Below are positions 7,887 to 14,470 of a stretch of DNA of 40,428 nucleotides, in pieces. A program made the translations under genes and the position numbers. The notes under the pieces are model-generated. The model was not told where the DNA came from. It did not search any database and saw nothing but the letters and a program-made list of their open reading frames with translations. Where the stretch lies: contig JACREB010000102.1 of NCBI GenBank assembly GCA_016218475.1, positions 1-40,428 on the forward strand, written 5' to 3'. Position 1 is the first letter of the stretch, and each line of letters opens with the position of its first letter. Source of the stretch: Nitrosomonadales bacterium (GTDB taxonomy: Bacteria > Pseudomonadota > Gammaproteobacteria > Burkholderiales > Gallionellaceae).

Positions 7887-9284
7887 TTAGCCGTTAGACG
7901 TTAGTAGCGGGTCGTTAGTTAAATCATGCGGCTGCATCGACACAATCTCGCCCGCAACCGCATCGTACCGGTGCCGCAAGATAGAGCCATCGAGCAGCAT
8001 TGCAATGGCAGTCTCAATGACCGGAAGAGGCAGCAGAAACCATTCTCTAGGTCGGAATGGCTTGCCGAATCGATCCATAATTTCGATGTCCAGTCGCGCG
8101 TCGGCAAAAAACCGGTGCATCAGGCTCTCAAATTTATTGGCATTGAGATTGATCGCATCGTAACTGCGGACGGGATGAACCGGAGCCATCAGGAAAGTCG
8201 GATCGTCCTTCGCCCCGCGAATGCGGTCTTCAAATGAACCCGTGGTGAAACCGATCTTGAAAAGCTGGCCGTCAAGTTTAGCAATTTCTGGCGATGGCGG
8301 GAGGCTCCGCACGATGTAAATGCACCCTGTGATGCGCTCATTAACTTGAAGCTCGCGTAGCGACTCAGGGATTAACAATTGATTTTCTCGTTCGCTTCCT
8401 CGCCCGCTTGCGGGAGAGGATTGAGGTGAGGGCGCTCCAGGATGAGGGGAACGGGCATTTTCATCGACAGGGGTGGTAACTTTTCTATGCCCGTTCGGCC
8501 CGGCTTCCGTGGTGAAGGTCGGCGCAGGATCGAACAGCGGTCCGGCATTCGGCTCGGACAGGCGACGACCGCTGGGGTCTTTGTAAAGCTCCGTCGCCAA
8601 TGATCTGAGCAGGTTTTTCCCCTCGGTGCCGTTCTCGAAAATCAACCTGAGCCGCGCATTGCGCTTTCCGTTGCGGATATGGGGATCGTTTACTTCGGCG
8701 ACATAGACCATCACACCATGCAGTATGAAAAAACCTCCGGCCTCGATCTCCTGTTCGTTGGCAAACTTCATGCTCTTGCGCTTGCCCGTCACCAGATCTG
8801 CAGCAGCCTGATCGAACAGCGGTTTGAACTGCGCGAAATCCCCGCACGGTTTGCGCTCGGATATTTTGTCCGGGCGTGCTGCTGCCGGGCGGGCATGGCG
8901 GAAGGTAAAAATATCCTCGGCTGACTCGGAAAGTAACTCGTCATCCAGATCAAGAATATCGTCCAAGCTGGCCGGTGGCAGCGCTTCGGTTGCTTGGGCC
9001 AACAACCCATGGCGATCAAACTCTCTCAATTGCTCAGTGATGGCTGGATTTTCCCGGTAGGTTTTAAGTCGCACTTGCAGGGTGCGCTCGTTTACCGACA
9101 CTCTCTCGCCCGCTTGACCCTCGCCCGGTGCGTAATGTTGGCGATCAACAAACACGTTGATCTCTTCGAATGCCTGCTGAATGCGCACCGCCTCGGTGCT
9201 GGTGTTGACCGGGCGCGGCTTCACATCCAGCAAACCCAAGTCGTCACTCTCGGCCAGCAACTCGTCCAGTGTCAGGCGTGCCAT
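7887..9284 (-). CDS. GIY-YIG nuclease-family protein with in-frame repeat insert
   Basis: About 465 residues from ATG 9284 (MARLTLDELL); the longer frame to 9383 is repeat-encoded and was not used. The N-terminal 250 residues are Asp/Glu-rich and of no family I can name. The C-terminal part from GCIYIVRSL through LFKIGFTTGSFEDRI to RFFADARLDI and PREWFLLPL is a T5orf172/GIY-YIG-like nuclease domain. Between them (about residues 260-314) lies a Ser/Pro-rich linker with SPQSSPASGRGSERE and ESLRELQV, encoded by a mobile repeat. Proteins of this type often sit beside restriction-modification genes; here it follows a broken one. DNA cleavage is inferred from the fold only. Confidence 0.75.
   Translation of the reverse strand: MARLTLDELLAESDDLGLLDVKPRPVNTSTEAVRIQQAFEEINVFVDRQHYAPGEGQAGERVSVNERTLQVRLKTYRENPAITEQLREFDRHGLLAQATEALPPASLDDILDLDDELLSESAEDIFTFRHARPAAARPDKISERKPCGDFAQFKPLFDQAAADLVTGKRKSMKFANEQEIEAGGFFILHGVMVYVAEVNDPHIRNGKRNARLRLIFENGTEGKNLLRSLATELYKDPSGRRLSEPNAGPLFDPAPTFTTEAGPNGHRKVTTPVDENARSPHPGAPSPQSSPASGRGSERENQLLIPESLRELQVNERITGCIYIVRSLPPSPEIAKLDGQLFKIGFTTGSFEDRIRGAKDDPTFLMAPVHPVRSYDAINLNANKFESLMHRFFADARLDIEIMDRFGKPFRPREWFLLPLPVIETAIAMLLDGSILRHRYDAVAGEIVSMQPHDLTNDPLLTSNG
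8341..8494. repeat. Hairpin-ended mobile repeat, copy 2 (inside GIY-YIG gene)
   Basis: Left end ttaacttgaagctcgcgtag matches the left end of the hscB copy. The middle contains tcgcccgcttgcgggagagg. The right end is a hairpin, acgggcat (8451-8458) with atgcccgt (8487-8494). It is read in the same orientation and frame as in hscB, giving SLRELQVNE here and SLREFLVDH there. Confidence 0.75.
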
Positions 9285-9304
9285 GATTTTATTCCATTTC
9301 CAAA

Positions 9305-9754
9305 TCAAAAGCGGCGTAGGGTGGGCACGCCGTTGTGCCCACGCGGATTCAATACCGCGTGGGCAGATAAAATCCCTGCCCACCCTACCCGGCTAAAAAC
9401 TTGTCGCACCGGCGAAGGCCGGTGTCCAGTTAATTGAAGTGGGGTAAGCAGGCAAACCTCCTCACCGTCGGTCGCCAACAAGAAACGCGGAGAATGTTTC
9501 TTCGCCAGAGGATCGTCCGCCATGGCATCCACCGTCGCAGCGGCCTGCCCTTTTTCGGCGACACGGAAAAACAATTTATTTTTCCAGAGCAGCTCGCCCG
9601 GCTCCTTGGCATGATTGGTCGTGCCCTGCCGCAGCTTCGTTACCGCGGCTTTCGGCGCGTCGTAAATTTCTAAAAAACGGAAGATAAACGTGTCTGCATC
9701 AAACGGCGCTTCCACCAGTTCCTTGAGCGATGATTCGATTTCGGCGATGTTCAT
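9305..9754 (-). pseudogene. N-terminal fragment of a type IIG/class I DNA methyltransferase-like gene
   Basis: The first ~105 residues (MNIAEIESSLKELVEAPFD, DAPKAAVTKLRQGT, RVAEKGQAAATVDAM, SPRFLLATDGEEV) resemble the start of large restriction-methylase proteins that are normally several hundred to over a thousand residues long. After LLTPLQLTG the frame continues only into repeat DNA (a gccggtgtccag-type repeat and a REP pair at 9316-9388) and stops. The helicase/methylase/nuclease parts are absent. I recognise this from the N-terminal pattern only; a profile search is needed for the exact family. Confidence 0.6.
9316..9388. repeat. REP pair, gtgggcac family
   Basis: gtagggtgggcacgccg / tgtgcccacgcgg (9316-9345) is followed in inverted orientation by ccgcgtgggca / tgcccaccctac (9355-9388). 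Both halves are hairpins and together form a larger inverted repeat (BIME-like). It ends the methyltransferase fragment. Confidence 0.85.
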
Positions 9755-9782
9755 GTTGGGCGTATCACCAGTTTTCGCTGTT

Positions 9783-10709
9783 CTAGCACGTACGCCGGTT
9801 TATACCATGGCTCACGCACAAGCCGACTCGGTGCTGCTGAAGTGTCAGCAATTGGGATTCCCAAGAGCGTACCCCATCGCGCACATAGCAGTCGAATCCG
9901 CGTGGGCACAAAAACGTGCCCACCCACACGGCTGCGGAGTTCAATAAATCAGCAATTTCTTTGGCGATTTCCTCGACGGTATGTGTTGCCGTACTACGGG
10001 CAACCTTATCGGCCAGAGATGGACTGAAATTGACGACCTGTTGTTTTGTGATGTTGTGCCAGATTGGTAACAGAATTTGCTCACCAGATACAGTACGTGT
10101 AACGATTCCATCTAGCTCATAGTTCGTCCAGCCCTTGGCTATAAAGGAGGACGAAAGCACTACCAGACCAACGCGGCTATTTGCGAGGCCATGATCAATT
10201 TTTTGCCGGAGACTATCTCCTATCCGAAGCGTGAATTCATCATACCAAACGTCCAACCCTTCCTTTATGAGGGCGTTTGCCAAAGGCCTTACAATTTCAT
10301 CTTTATCTTCTGATGCATGAGAGATAAAAACATCATGAGTTTGACCGCCTGGGGCAACAGATGGTGGAACGTTGTCCCGAACAAGACTTGGCACAGAAGA
10401 CAGTGATGCTTCTCTAATTTCAGGTAAGGCACCAGGAAGAACTCTTACAGAAGCACGGGTACTACCTTGTAACCCTTGCATATCAATGGCAACGTGCCAG
10501 TGCCCAGAGTTTGGGATTTGAAGCCTAAGTGGTGATTGCTTTGCTAATCCGCCGATATAGTTATGACGTCGACCATTTTTGTAGTCGGAGAAATTAGAGT
10601 TGTCCATCAAGCGGACATTTGCTCCACTTGTAAGAGTTCCCTCTACGATTTCTCCACTTTTCCTTTGCCCCAAGTCGTTATGTATGAATTGCAATTTTAG
10701 ATACTCCAT
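9783..10709 (-). CDS. DUF1883-TIR domain protein with repeat-derived tail
   Basis: 308 residues. Residues 1-92 match the DUF1883 pattern (YLKLQFIHNDLG, NVRLMDNSNF, GRRHNYIGG, LQIPNSGHWHVAIDMQG). Residues 124-260 form a bacterial TIR domain: HDVFISHASEDKDEIVRPLA, DVWYDEFTLRIGDSLRQKI, LVVLSSSFIAKGWTNYELDG, with E198 as the presumed catalytic glutamate of NAD-cleaving TIRs. Likely a sensor-TIR defence effector: the DUF1883 part would bind a ligand and the TIR would consume or convert NAD. No partner gene is adjacent. The last ~48 residues, after EIADLLNS, come from a REP and a RAYT 3'-end fragment, so the native C-terminus is lost or extended. Confidence 0.8.
   Translation of the reverse strand: MEYLKLQFIHNDLGQRKSGEIVEGTLTSGANVRLMDNSNFSDYKNGRRHNYIGGLAKQSPLRLQIPNSGHWHVAIDMQGLQGSTRASVRVLPGALPEIREASLSSVPSLVRDNVPPSVAPGGQTHDVFISHASEDKDEIVRPLANALIKEGLDVWYDEFTLRIGDSLRQKIDHGLANSRVGLVVLSSSFIAKGWTNYELDGIVTRTVSGEQILLPIWHNITKQQVVNFSPSLADKVARSTATHTVEEIAKEIADLLNSAAVWVGTFLCPRGFDCYVRDGVRSWESQLLTLQQHRVGLCVSHGINRRTC
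9870..9931. repeat. RAYT 3'-end fragment plus REP hairpin
   Basis: taccccatcgcgcacatag (from 9870) repeats the RAYT coding end at 10832-10854 with one mismatch in 23 bases (peptide YVRDGV in both). It is followed directly by a REP hairpin ccgcgtgggcac / gtgcccaccca (9898-9931). It forms the C-terminal codons of the TIR gene. Confidence 0.75.
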
Positions 10710-10740
10710 GTAAGGCGTAACATTTTGGCTCAGTCAAGTG

Positions 10741-10771
10741 GTAAGGTGGGCACGTCTTTGTGCCCACGCGG
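10741..10771. repeat. REP hairpin downstream of RAYT
   Basis: gtaaggtgggcacg tcttt gtgcccacgcgg: one REP of the gtgggcac family, 7 bases from the RAYT stop, between the RAYT and TIR genes. Confidence 0.85.
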
Positions 10772-10777
10772 TCAGCC

Positions 10778-11320
10778 TCAATCATACCCCAGCACCATAC
10801 TATCCATCCCACCAGCCCAGTCATGCGCATATACCCCATCGCGCACATAGCGGTGAAATGTCGAATGCGGCCAATCAACCGCACGTTGCACATGCTCGTG
10901 TTTAACCGGGTTAAAATGAATGTAATCGACATGGCGGGCAAAATCATTTTCATCGCGGATTTGGTGTTCCCAGAATCGCCGTTGCCAGATTGTCGATTCG
11001 CGATGTTTGAGTTTTGATGCAGTCACCCAGTCGGCACGACGATAATTTTCTCTACAAACCAATGAAACCGCTCGTTTGATTTTCATCCAACGGGTGGAGA
11101 AATCGGCATCACCGTCAGGTAATGTCCACACGCAATGTAAATGGTCAGGCAACAATACCCATGCATCAATGACGAAAGGACGCGCCACACGCACCGTTTC
11201 AATCGCGGCGCGCAATGCGTCACGAATCGCTTTGTCACACAGAATCGGCTGCCGCCGGTAAGCGACCACCGTAAAGAAATAGCTTGAACCAGCAGCCGTT
11301 GCGCGGCGATAACGTGACAT
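10778..11320 (-). CDS. REP-associated tyrosine transposase (RAYT, TnpA-REP)
   Basis: 180-residue single-strand-processing transposase related to IS200/IS605 TnpA (Y1_Tnp). Seen: the HUH-type metal site PDHLHCVW (H60, H62) and the catalytic tyrosine Y133 in HVDYIHFNPVKH, followed by the family signature DWPHSTFHRYVRDGVY. It is bracketed by REP hairpins of one family (10741-10771 and 11346-11376) in opposite orientation, the classic REPtron layout. Presumed to bind and move REPs. The start ATG at 11320 gives the conserved SRYRRA N-terminus. Looks intact. Confidence 0.93.
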   Translation of the reverse strand: MSRYRRATAAGSSYFFTVVAYRRQPILCDKAIRDALRAAIETVRVARPFVIDAWVLLPDHLHCVWTLPDGDADFSTRWMKIKRAVSLVCRENYRRADWVTASKLKHRESTIWQRRFWEHQIRDENDFARHVDYIHFNPVKHEHVQRAVDWPHSTFHRYVRDGVYAHDWAGGMDSMVLGYD

Positions 11321-11345
11321 GGTTGGTTACTCTAAAATGTTGCAT

Positions 11346-11376
11346 CCGCGTGGGCACAAGGACATGCCCACCCTAC
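11346..11376. repeat. REP hairpin upstream of RAYT
   Basis: ccgcgtgggcac aagga catgcccaccctac: same REP family in inverted orientation to 10741-10771, 25 bases before the RAYT start codon. Confidence 0.85.
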
Positions 11377-11409
11377 ACGCTTTTGTGCCTACGCAATCAG
11401 CGTCGTGAT

Positions 11410-11562
11410 TCAAAACTTTTCCTTCTTTACTCTTTTTCGCGCTGTCGCTTCGGGGAGCTGCTTGTAGTTTTCTTTGCTGGCAATGCGCCTCCCGGATTTT
11501 TTCTCCAGGTCGCGCCGCGCACGCCCTAATTTTATGGAGTCAGGCTCGGAATGCCTTTTCAT
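11410..11562 (-). CDS. Small basic protein, possible tail of a DinD/BRO-type protein
   Basis: Fifty residues from ATG 11562, very basic, with SIKLGRARRDLEKKSGRRI and ASKENYKQLPE. The pattern resembles the C-terminal segment of phage antirepressor (BRO) or DinD-like proteins, but I cannot assign it securely. It lies 19 bases after the toxin gene. It may be the remainder of the dinD-like gene whose N-terminus is at 12241-12531, with the toxin-antitoxin pair in between, or an independent small gene. Confidence 0.35.
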   Translation of the reverse strand: MKRHSEPDSIKLGRARRDLEKKSGRRIASKENYKQLPEATARKRVKKEKF

Positions 11563-11581
11563 GAAAGGCCGCGTATGCGTG

Positions 11582-11929
11582 CTATCCCAAAATTTGCGCG
11601 AGCATCTGGCGCAGTGTGTGTTGGTCGCGGGGAGAAAAACTGCCCATGCGGCGGATAACAAGTGCTTGTTCGAGTGTGGTCAAGACTGGTTTGGCGAAGG
11701 ACGGTTTGAGCAGCCCGGCGGCTTGCCAGTCAACGACCGGGAAGGCGGCAAAATCCGGCGCGGTGTGCGCCTGGCTGGTAATTGCCATGATGAGCAAGTC
11801 CGGGCGGTTGGTGTGGTAAGCGGGGCTGGAGATAACTACAGCAGGTCGTTTTTTGCTCTCTGCCTGATTGGTGAACGGAAACGGCACGATGACAATCTCG
11901 CCAAACTGGTAAATGGATTCGGATGCCAT
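11582..11929 (-). CDS. PemK/MazF-family toxin
   Basis: 115 residues with the MazF/PemK core: GEIVIVPFPFTNQAESKKRPAVVIS near the N-terminus, LLIMAITSQ and LTTLEQALVIRRMGSFSPRD later. In the family this is an mRNA endoribonuclease. It follows the antitoxin gene by 18 bases. No clear ribosome site precedes ATG 11929, in line with translation coupled to the antitoxin. Confidence 0.85.
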   Translation of the reverse strand: MASESIYQFGEIVIVPFPFTNQAESKKRPAVVISSPAYHTNRPDLLIMAITSQAHTAPDFAAFPVVDWQAAGLLKPSFAKPVLTTLEQALVIRRMGSFSPRDQHTLRQMLAQILG

Positions 11930-11947
11930 TGGGGTAAGAGTGGGGAA

Positions 11948-12148
11948 TTACAGCGCGTCGTACACTGTGTCGGCATCGTTGTCCCAGATGGCGGCGAAGC
12001 TGGCTACGGAAGTTTGAGTTGCGGCCTGTACCAGCGCGCGGTCATTCTCACGGCTGCGTAAAAAATCCACGAAGTCGGTTACTTCTGCCAGACGTGTCGG
12101 CGGCAGTTGCAGAATTTTCTCGATCAACAAATGTTCGGCGGTGTTCAT
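11948..12148 (-). CDS. Antitoxin of the PemK/MazF-type pair (DUF2281-like)
   Basis: 66 residues: MNTAEHLLIEKILQLPPTRL, AEVTDFVDFLRSRE and a C-terminal ASFAAIWDNDADTVYDAL tail. This short helical domain plus acidic/aromatic tail is typical of DUF2281/VapB-like antitoxins paired with PemK toxins. A good AGAGG lies before ATG 12148. Likely neutralises the toxin and represses the pair. Confidence 0.75.
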   Translation of the reverse strand: MNTAEHLLIEKILQLPPTRLAEVTDFVDFLRSRENDRALVQAATQTSVASFAAIWDNDADTVYDAL

Positions 12149-12240
12149 GGCTACCTCTCAGAGAGAACGGGTGCAATGGATTATACGGAAAGCGGGCGGT
12201 TGTACAAAATGAGTTAAGGCAAACATGTGCATGTCGTTCG

Positions 12241-12531
12241 TCAATTCACCCGCAAGGGGTAGCGGGTGAGCATGAGATCAGGGACTTCTTTCTCCGCTCC
12301 TTTGGGCATGGCAATCGTTTTGTTGACGTCAACAAAATGATCCGCAACCGGATGCCCCGACACTTCGCACGATGTTTGTGCCTTGCTGATGACGGTCGTA
12401 AAGTTCCGCCATTCATCATAACCGAGCGGGTGTTGAAGGTCGCGGGCAAGCCAGAATTCGATACCGTTTTCCGCTTGCTGTGCGTGCGCTTCAAAGGTGT
12501 CGGTGAGTGTATGAATGAGATCGGTTTTCAT
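12241..12531 (-). pseudogene. DinD-like (DNA-damage-inducible protein D) N-terminal fragment
   Basis: 96 residues with the DinD/BRO-type start: TFEAHAQQAENGIEFWLARD, LGYDEWRNF, ISKAQTSCEVSGH, DHFVDVNKTI, EVPDLMLTRY. Full-length relatives are about 275-300 residues and continue after TRY with ACYLIAQNGDP; here the frame changes to PLRVN and stops. The breakpoint coincides with acccgcaaggggtagcgggt at 12247-12266, which looks like repeat DNA. Start ATG 12531 overlaps the HEPN gene by 4 bases (ATGA-type). Confidence 0.7.
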
Positions 12532-12920
12532 GGAAAATTTGCCAAGATTTTATCTGTCCAGGCAAGCACACGGGAGGTATACGAAATCGCCTGCTCGGGG
12601 GAGACGAGGGGCATCGGTTCGTCGTCATAACGAAACTCGACTGCATAAGGCGTCAGGCGGCGCAGCTCTTCTCCCTCCAGCGGAATGTTGACACCCGCAT
12701 CCGCCAGTGTGCCGGACAGTTCCTCCAGGTCGTGAGTGCGGCGAAACTCCAGCCCATGCAGAAACATGACCGCTTTCAACGCTTTTTCGACTGCCTGCTG
12801 GGCATGAAAGCAAGCTACGGCAAAGTCTACCGTTGCGGAATCCAGTAATGCGCGAAATGCGGCCTCATCGCGCCGGGCCAGACGCATGAAGCGCTCGGCC
12901 TCTTCACGCTGCGGTGTCAT
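12528..12920 (-). CDS. HEPN-domain protein (partner of MNT nucleotidyltransferase)
   Basis: 130-residue helical HEPN protein (PF05168-like). Seen: AERFMRLARRDEAAFRALL, FACFHAQQAVEKALKAV-type core (QAVEKALKA at 42-50), FRRTHDLEEL (59-68), and a C-terminal AISYTSRVLAWTDKIL helix. HEPN/MNT pairs act as toxin-antitoxin modules in which the HEPN protein is usually the RNase. The canonical Rx4-6H motif is not clear here, so RNase activity is uncertain. The gene overlaps the MNT gene by 17 bases. Confidence 0.8.
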   Translation of the reverse strand: MTPQREEAERFMRLARRDEAAFRALLDSATVDFAVACFHAQQAVEKALKAVMFLHGLEFRRTHDLEELSGTLADAGVNIPLEGEELRRLTPYAVEFRYDDEPMPLVSPEQAISYTSRVLAWTDKILANFP

Positions 12921-13239
12921 ATAACACCTTTCCTTCTATTTTCGCCCAGTACGGAACCGTGCCCGGCACTTGGCTGCGACGATCAAACTCTGCCTCCGAA
13001 TAAAGCAGCAAATCCACGCCTACGCCCACGCGCCCGATGGCTGCTTTCAAACGCAGATACTCCGCCGCCTTGTCCGGCAAGTCCCGCTCGATGACCATTA
13101 AATCGAGATCAGAATCCTTGTCCGCCTCTCCGCGCGCCTGTGAGCCGAATAAAATTACCCGTGCAGGCGAAGCTACGTTTGCGACGATGCGATCCACGGC
13201 AGACTGCAATTTTTCTGGTGTCAACGAATTGTTCTGCAA
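12904..13239 (-). CDS. MNT-type minimal nucleotidyltransferase (HEPN/MNT pair)
   Basis: 111 residues with the Pol-beta nucleotidyltransferase motif FGSQARGEADKDSDLDLMV (31-49; D44 and D46) and a third acidic position in GVDLLLY (D76). In MNT/HEPN modules this protein inactivates the HEPN partner by adding nucleotides. It starts with TTG at 13239; the start is supported by AAGGAGAG seven bases upstream and the absence of a better ATG. Confidence 0.85.
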   Translation of the reverse strand: MQNNSLTPEKLQSAVDRIVANVASPARVILFGSQARGEADKDSDLDLMVIERDLPDKAAEYLRLKAAIGRVGVGVDLLLYSEAEFDRRSQVPGTVPYWAKIEGKVLYDTAA

Positions 13240-13257
13240 AATTGCTCTCCTTGTTTA

Positions 13258-13373
13258 AACCCAGATTGTCCATTAGGCCATAAAACGCCTGTTTTGAATG
13301 GGTTTCTAATGGAATCCATTAGAGATTTTCCTTATTTTTCAATGAGGTGTTGTTCTAATGAACAATCTGGGTT
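13258..13373. repeat. 116-bp palindromic element upstream of MNT/HEPN
   Basis: Ends aacccagattgtccattag and ctaatgaacaatctgggtt are inverted complements with one unpaired base. The interior has further pairing, with cattag/ctaatg motifs. No other copy is visible in the window. It sits just upstream of the MNT start and may carry its promoter or be a small mobile repeat. Confidence 0.75.
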
Positions 13374-13383
13374 AAATATATCC

Positions 13384-13414
13384 ATCATGCCCCAGCACCG
13401 CACTATCAACCGCA
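13384..13414 (-). repeat. RAYT 3'-end fragment (second remnant)
   Basis: The minus strand encodes VDSAVLGHD, matching the RAYT end MDSMVLGYD at 10778-10800; at the base level atcatgccccagcacc is shared with one mismatch. It lies exactly where the nucleotidyltransferase fragment stops. Confidence 0.6.
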
Positions 13415-13606
13415 CTAGTTCATTCGAACATCAGCATCCTGCGTGAGATACGGTGTATCACTTTTCGGTACCGGGATTTTAAAATAATCGACCCAGAATG
13501 TCAGGGATTGTCCCCCAGCCAAAATGGCTGGACGAGTTGCTTTTTGAAGCGCGTGGAAAAATTTTGGGAGGTCGCTCGGTTGGAACCAATCGTAACCGGC
13601 AACCAC
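13415..13606 (-). pseudogene. Truncated nucleotidyltransferase-like gene
   Basis: 63 residues from GTG 13606: DWFQPSDLPKFFHALQKA, then RPAILAGGQSLTFWVDYF and SDTPYLTQDADV. The GGQ...(T/K)xDxD pattern is that of AbiEii-like or related nucleotidyltransferase proteins, which are normally over 180 residues. The frame ends in VRMN directly after the catalytic aspartates, where a RAYT 3'-end fragment begins. Presumably inactive. Confidence 0.6.
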
Positions 13607-13609
13607 GGC

Positions 13610-13837
13610 TTAGCCAGGCATGCGAACGATGCGAAATTCAGCGGGATTAACCTCTGGAATGAGCCTGGCACGAGACACCGCTTTTGCAACAGACAGGTGG
13701 CTGACCACCTTGCTGAATGCGGCTTGGCGAGCAGATTTGCTGTGGGAGGATTGTGCCGCTATTATTTTTGCAAGATGCGCGCGTACCTTGGCGGGCTTCG
13801 CTTCATCTACAACGTTATTGGCAAGTGCTTTTTTCAT
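13610..13837 (-). CDS. Hypothetical small protein upstream of the truncated nucleotidyltransferase
   Basis: 75 residues, Ala/Lys/Ser-rich, helical (MKKALANNVVDEAKPAKVRA, HLSVAKAVSRARLIPE). I do not recognise it. It ends 3 bases before the GTG of the nucleotidyltransferase fragment, so the two probably formed one operon; a DNA-binding or antitoxin-like partner is one possibility suggested only by position and size. Confidence 0.5.
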   Translation of the reverse strand: MKKALANNVVDEAKPAKVRAHLAKIIAAQSSHSKSARQAAFSKVVSHLSVAKAVSRARLIPEVNPAEFRIVRMPG

Positions 13838-13883
13838 AGGTGCATACTAGCACGTTAAAACTTAAGCATTCAATACCGCTGGT

Positions 13884-14340
13884 TTGTCGAGGCTTCTGAA
13901 TTCCTTGCCCAAAGGCCACACCATCGCGAACGTCCGGTTGGATTCTGCGGGTTATCAGGCGGGCATCTTCAATTACTGCGAAGATACCGGCAAAACCTTT
14001 GCGGTTGGCGGACGCTTGTGCGGCATCGCCATCCGCGACGATGCGTGGTTGTTGCCCCTTCAGCGGCTTTACAAACACGGCCTACCCCTTGCGGGTGAAT
14101 TGACCAACGAATGGAAAAAACGCGGCGTGAAAGAGCAGCGCGAATACTCCATCCTCACCGCTGGAATCAGCCGCGCCACTTTCGGCATGACGCTCGCCGA
14201 GTACATCCGCACTTCACAGGCTTTGATGAATTCGAGATTCTGCGTGGCGGGAGCAATGTTGCCTTTGCGAAATTCGTCATGGATGACAATACCCGCTTCA
14301 GCCAAGTGGCCGATCATGGGCATGTATTGGTTCATAAAAC
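13884..14340. mobile_element. Rearranged remnant of an IS1380-like transposase
   Basis: The plus strand at 13905-14070 encodes LPKGHTIANVRLDSAGYQAG and IFNYCEDTGKTFAVGG, typical of the central part of IS1380-family transposases. The minus strand at about 14335-14210 encodes MPMIGHLAEAGIVIHDEFRK and NLEFIKACE, which in intact elements comes directly before that part. The two halves are therefore in opposite orientation: the element was inverted internally and lost its ends. No terminal repeats were found. The open frame 13884-14510 (+) is a chance fusion of this material. Confidence 0.65.
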
Positions 14341-14470
14341 TTTCAATCGCGGGAATTGGGTGGTCTGCTCCCCGTTCTGTCCGCCGAGAGTGGCGATATA
14401 TTGTGAATCGGATGACGAGAGTTATGCTTCCAGCAACAGCGCCTTGCAGCCAGCTTGCTGAAAGTGGATG

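Noticed and set aside
11284-12061. Plus-strand frames opposite the toxin-antitoxin genes
   Set aside because: They are antisense to the PemK-type toxin and antitoxin, which have clear family patterns and proper spacing.
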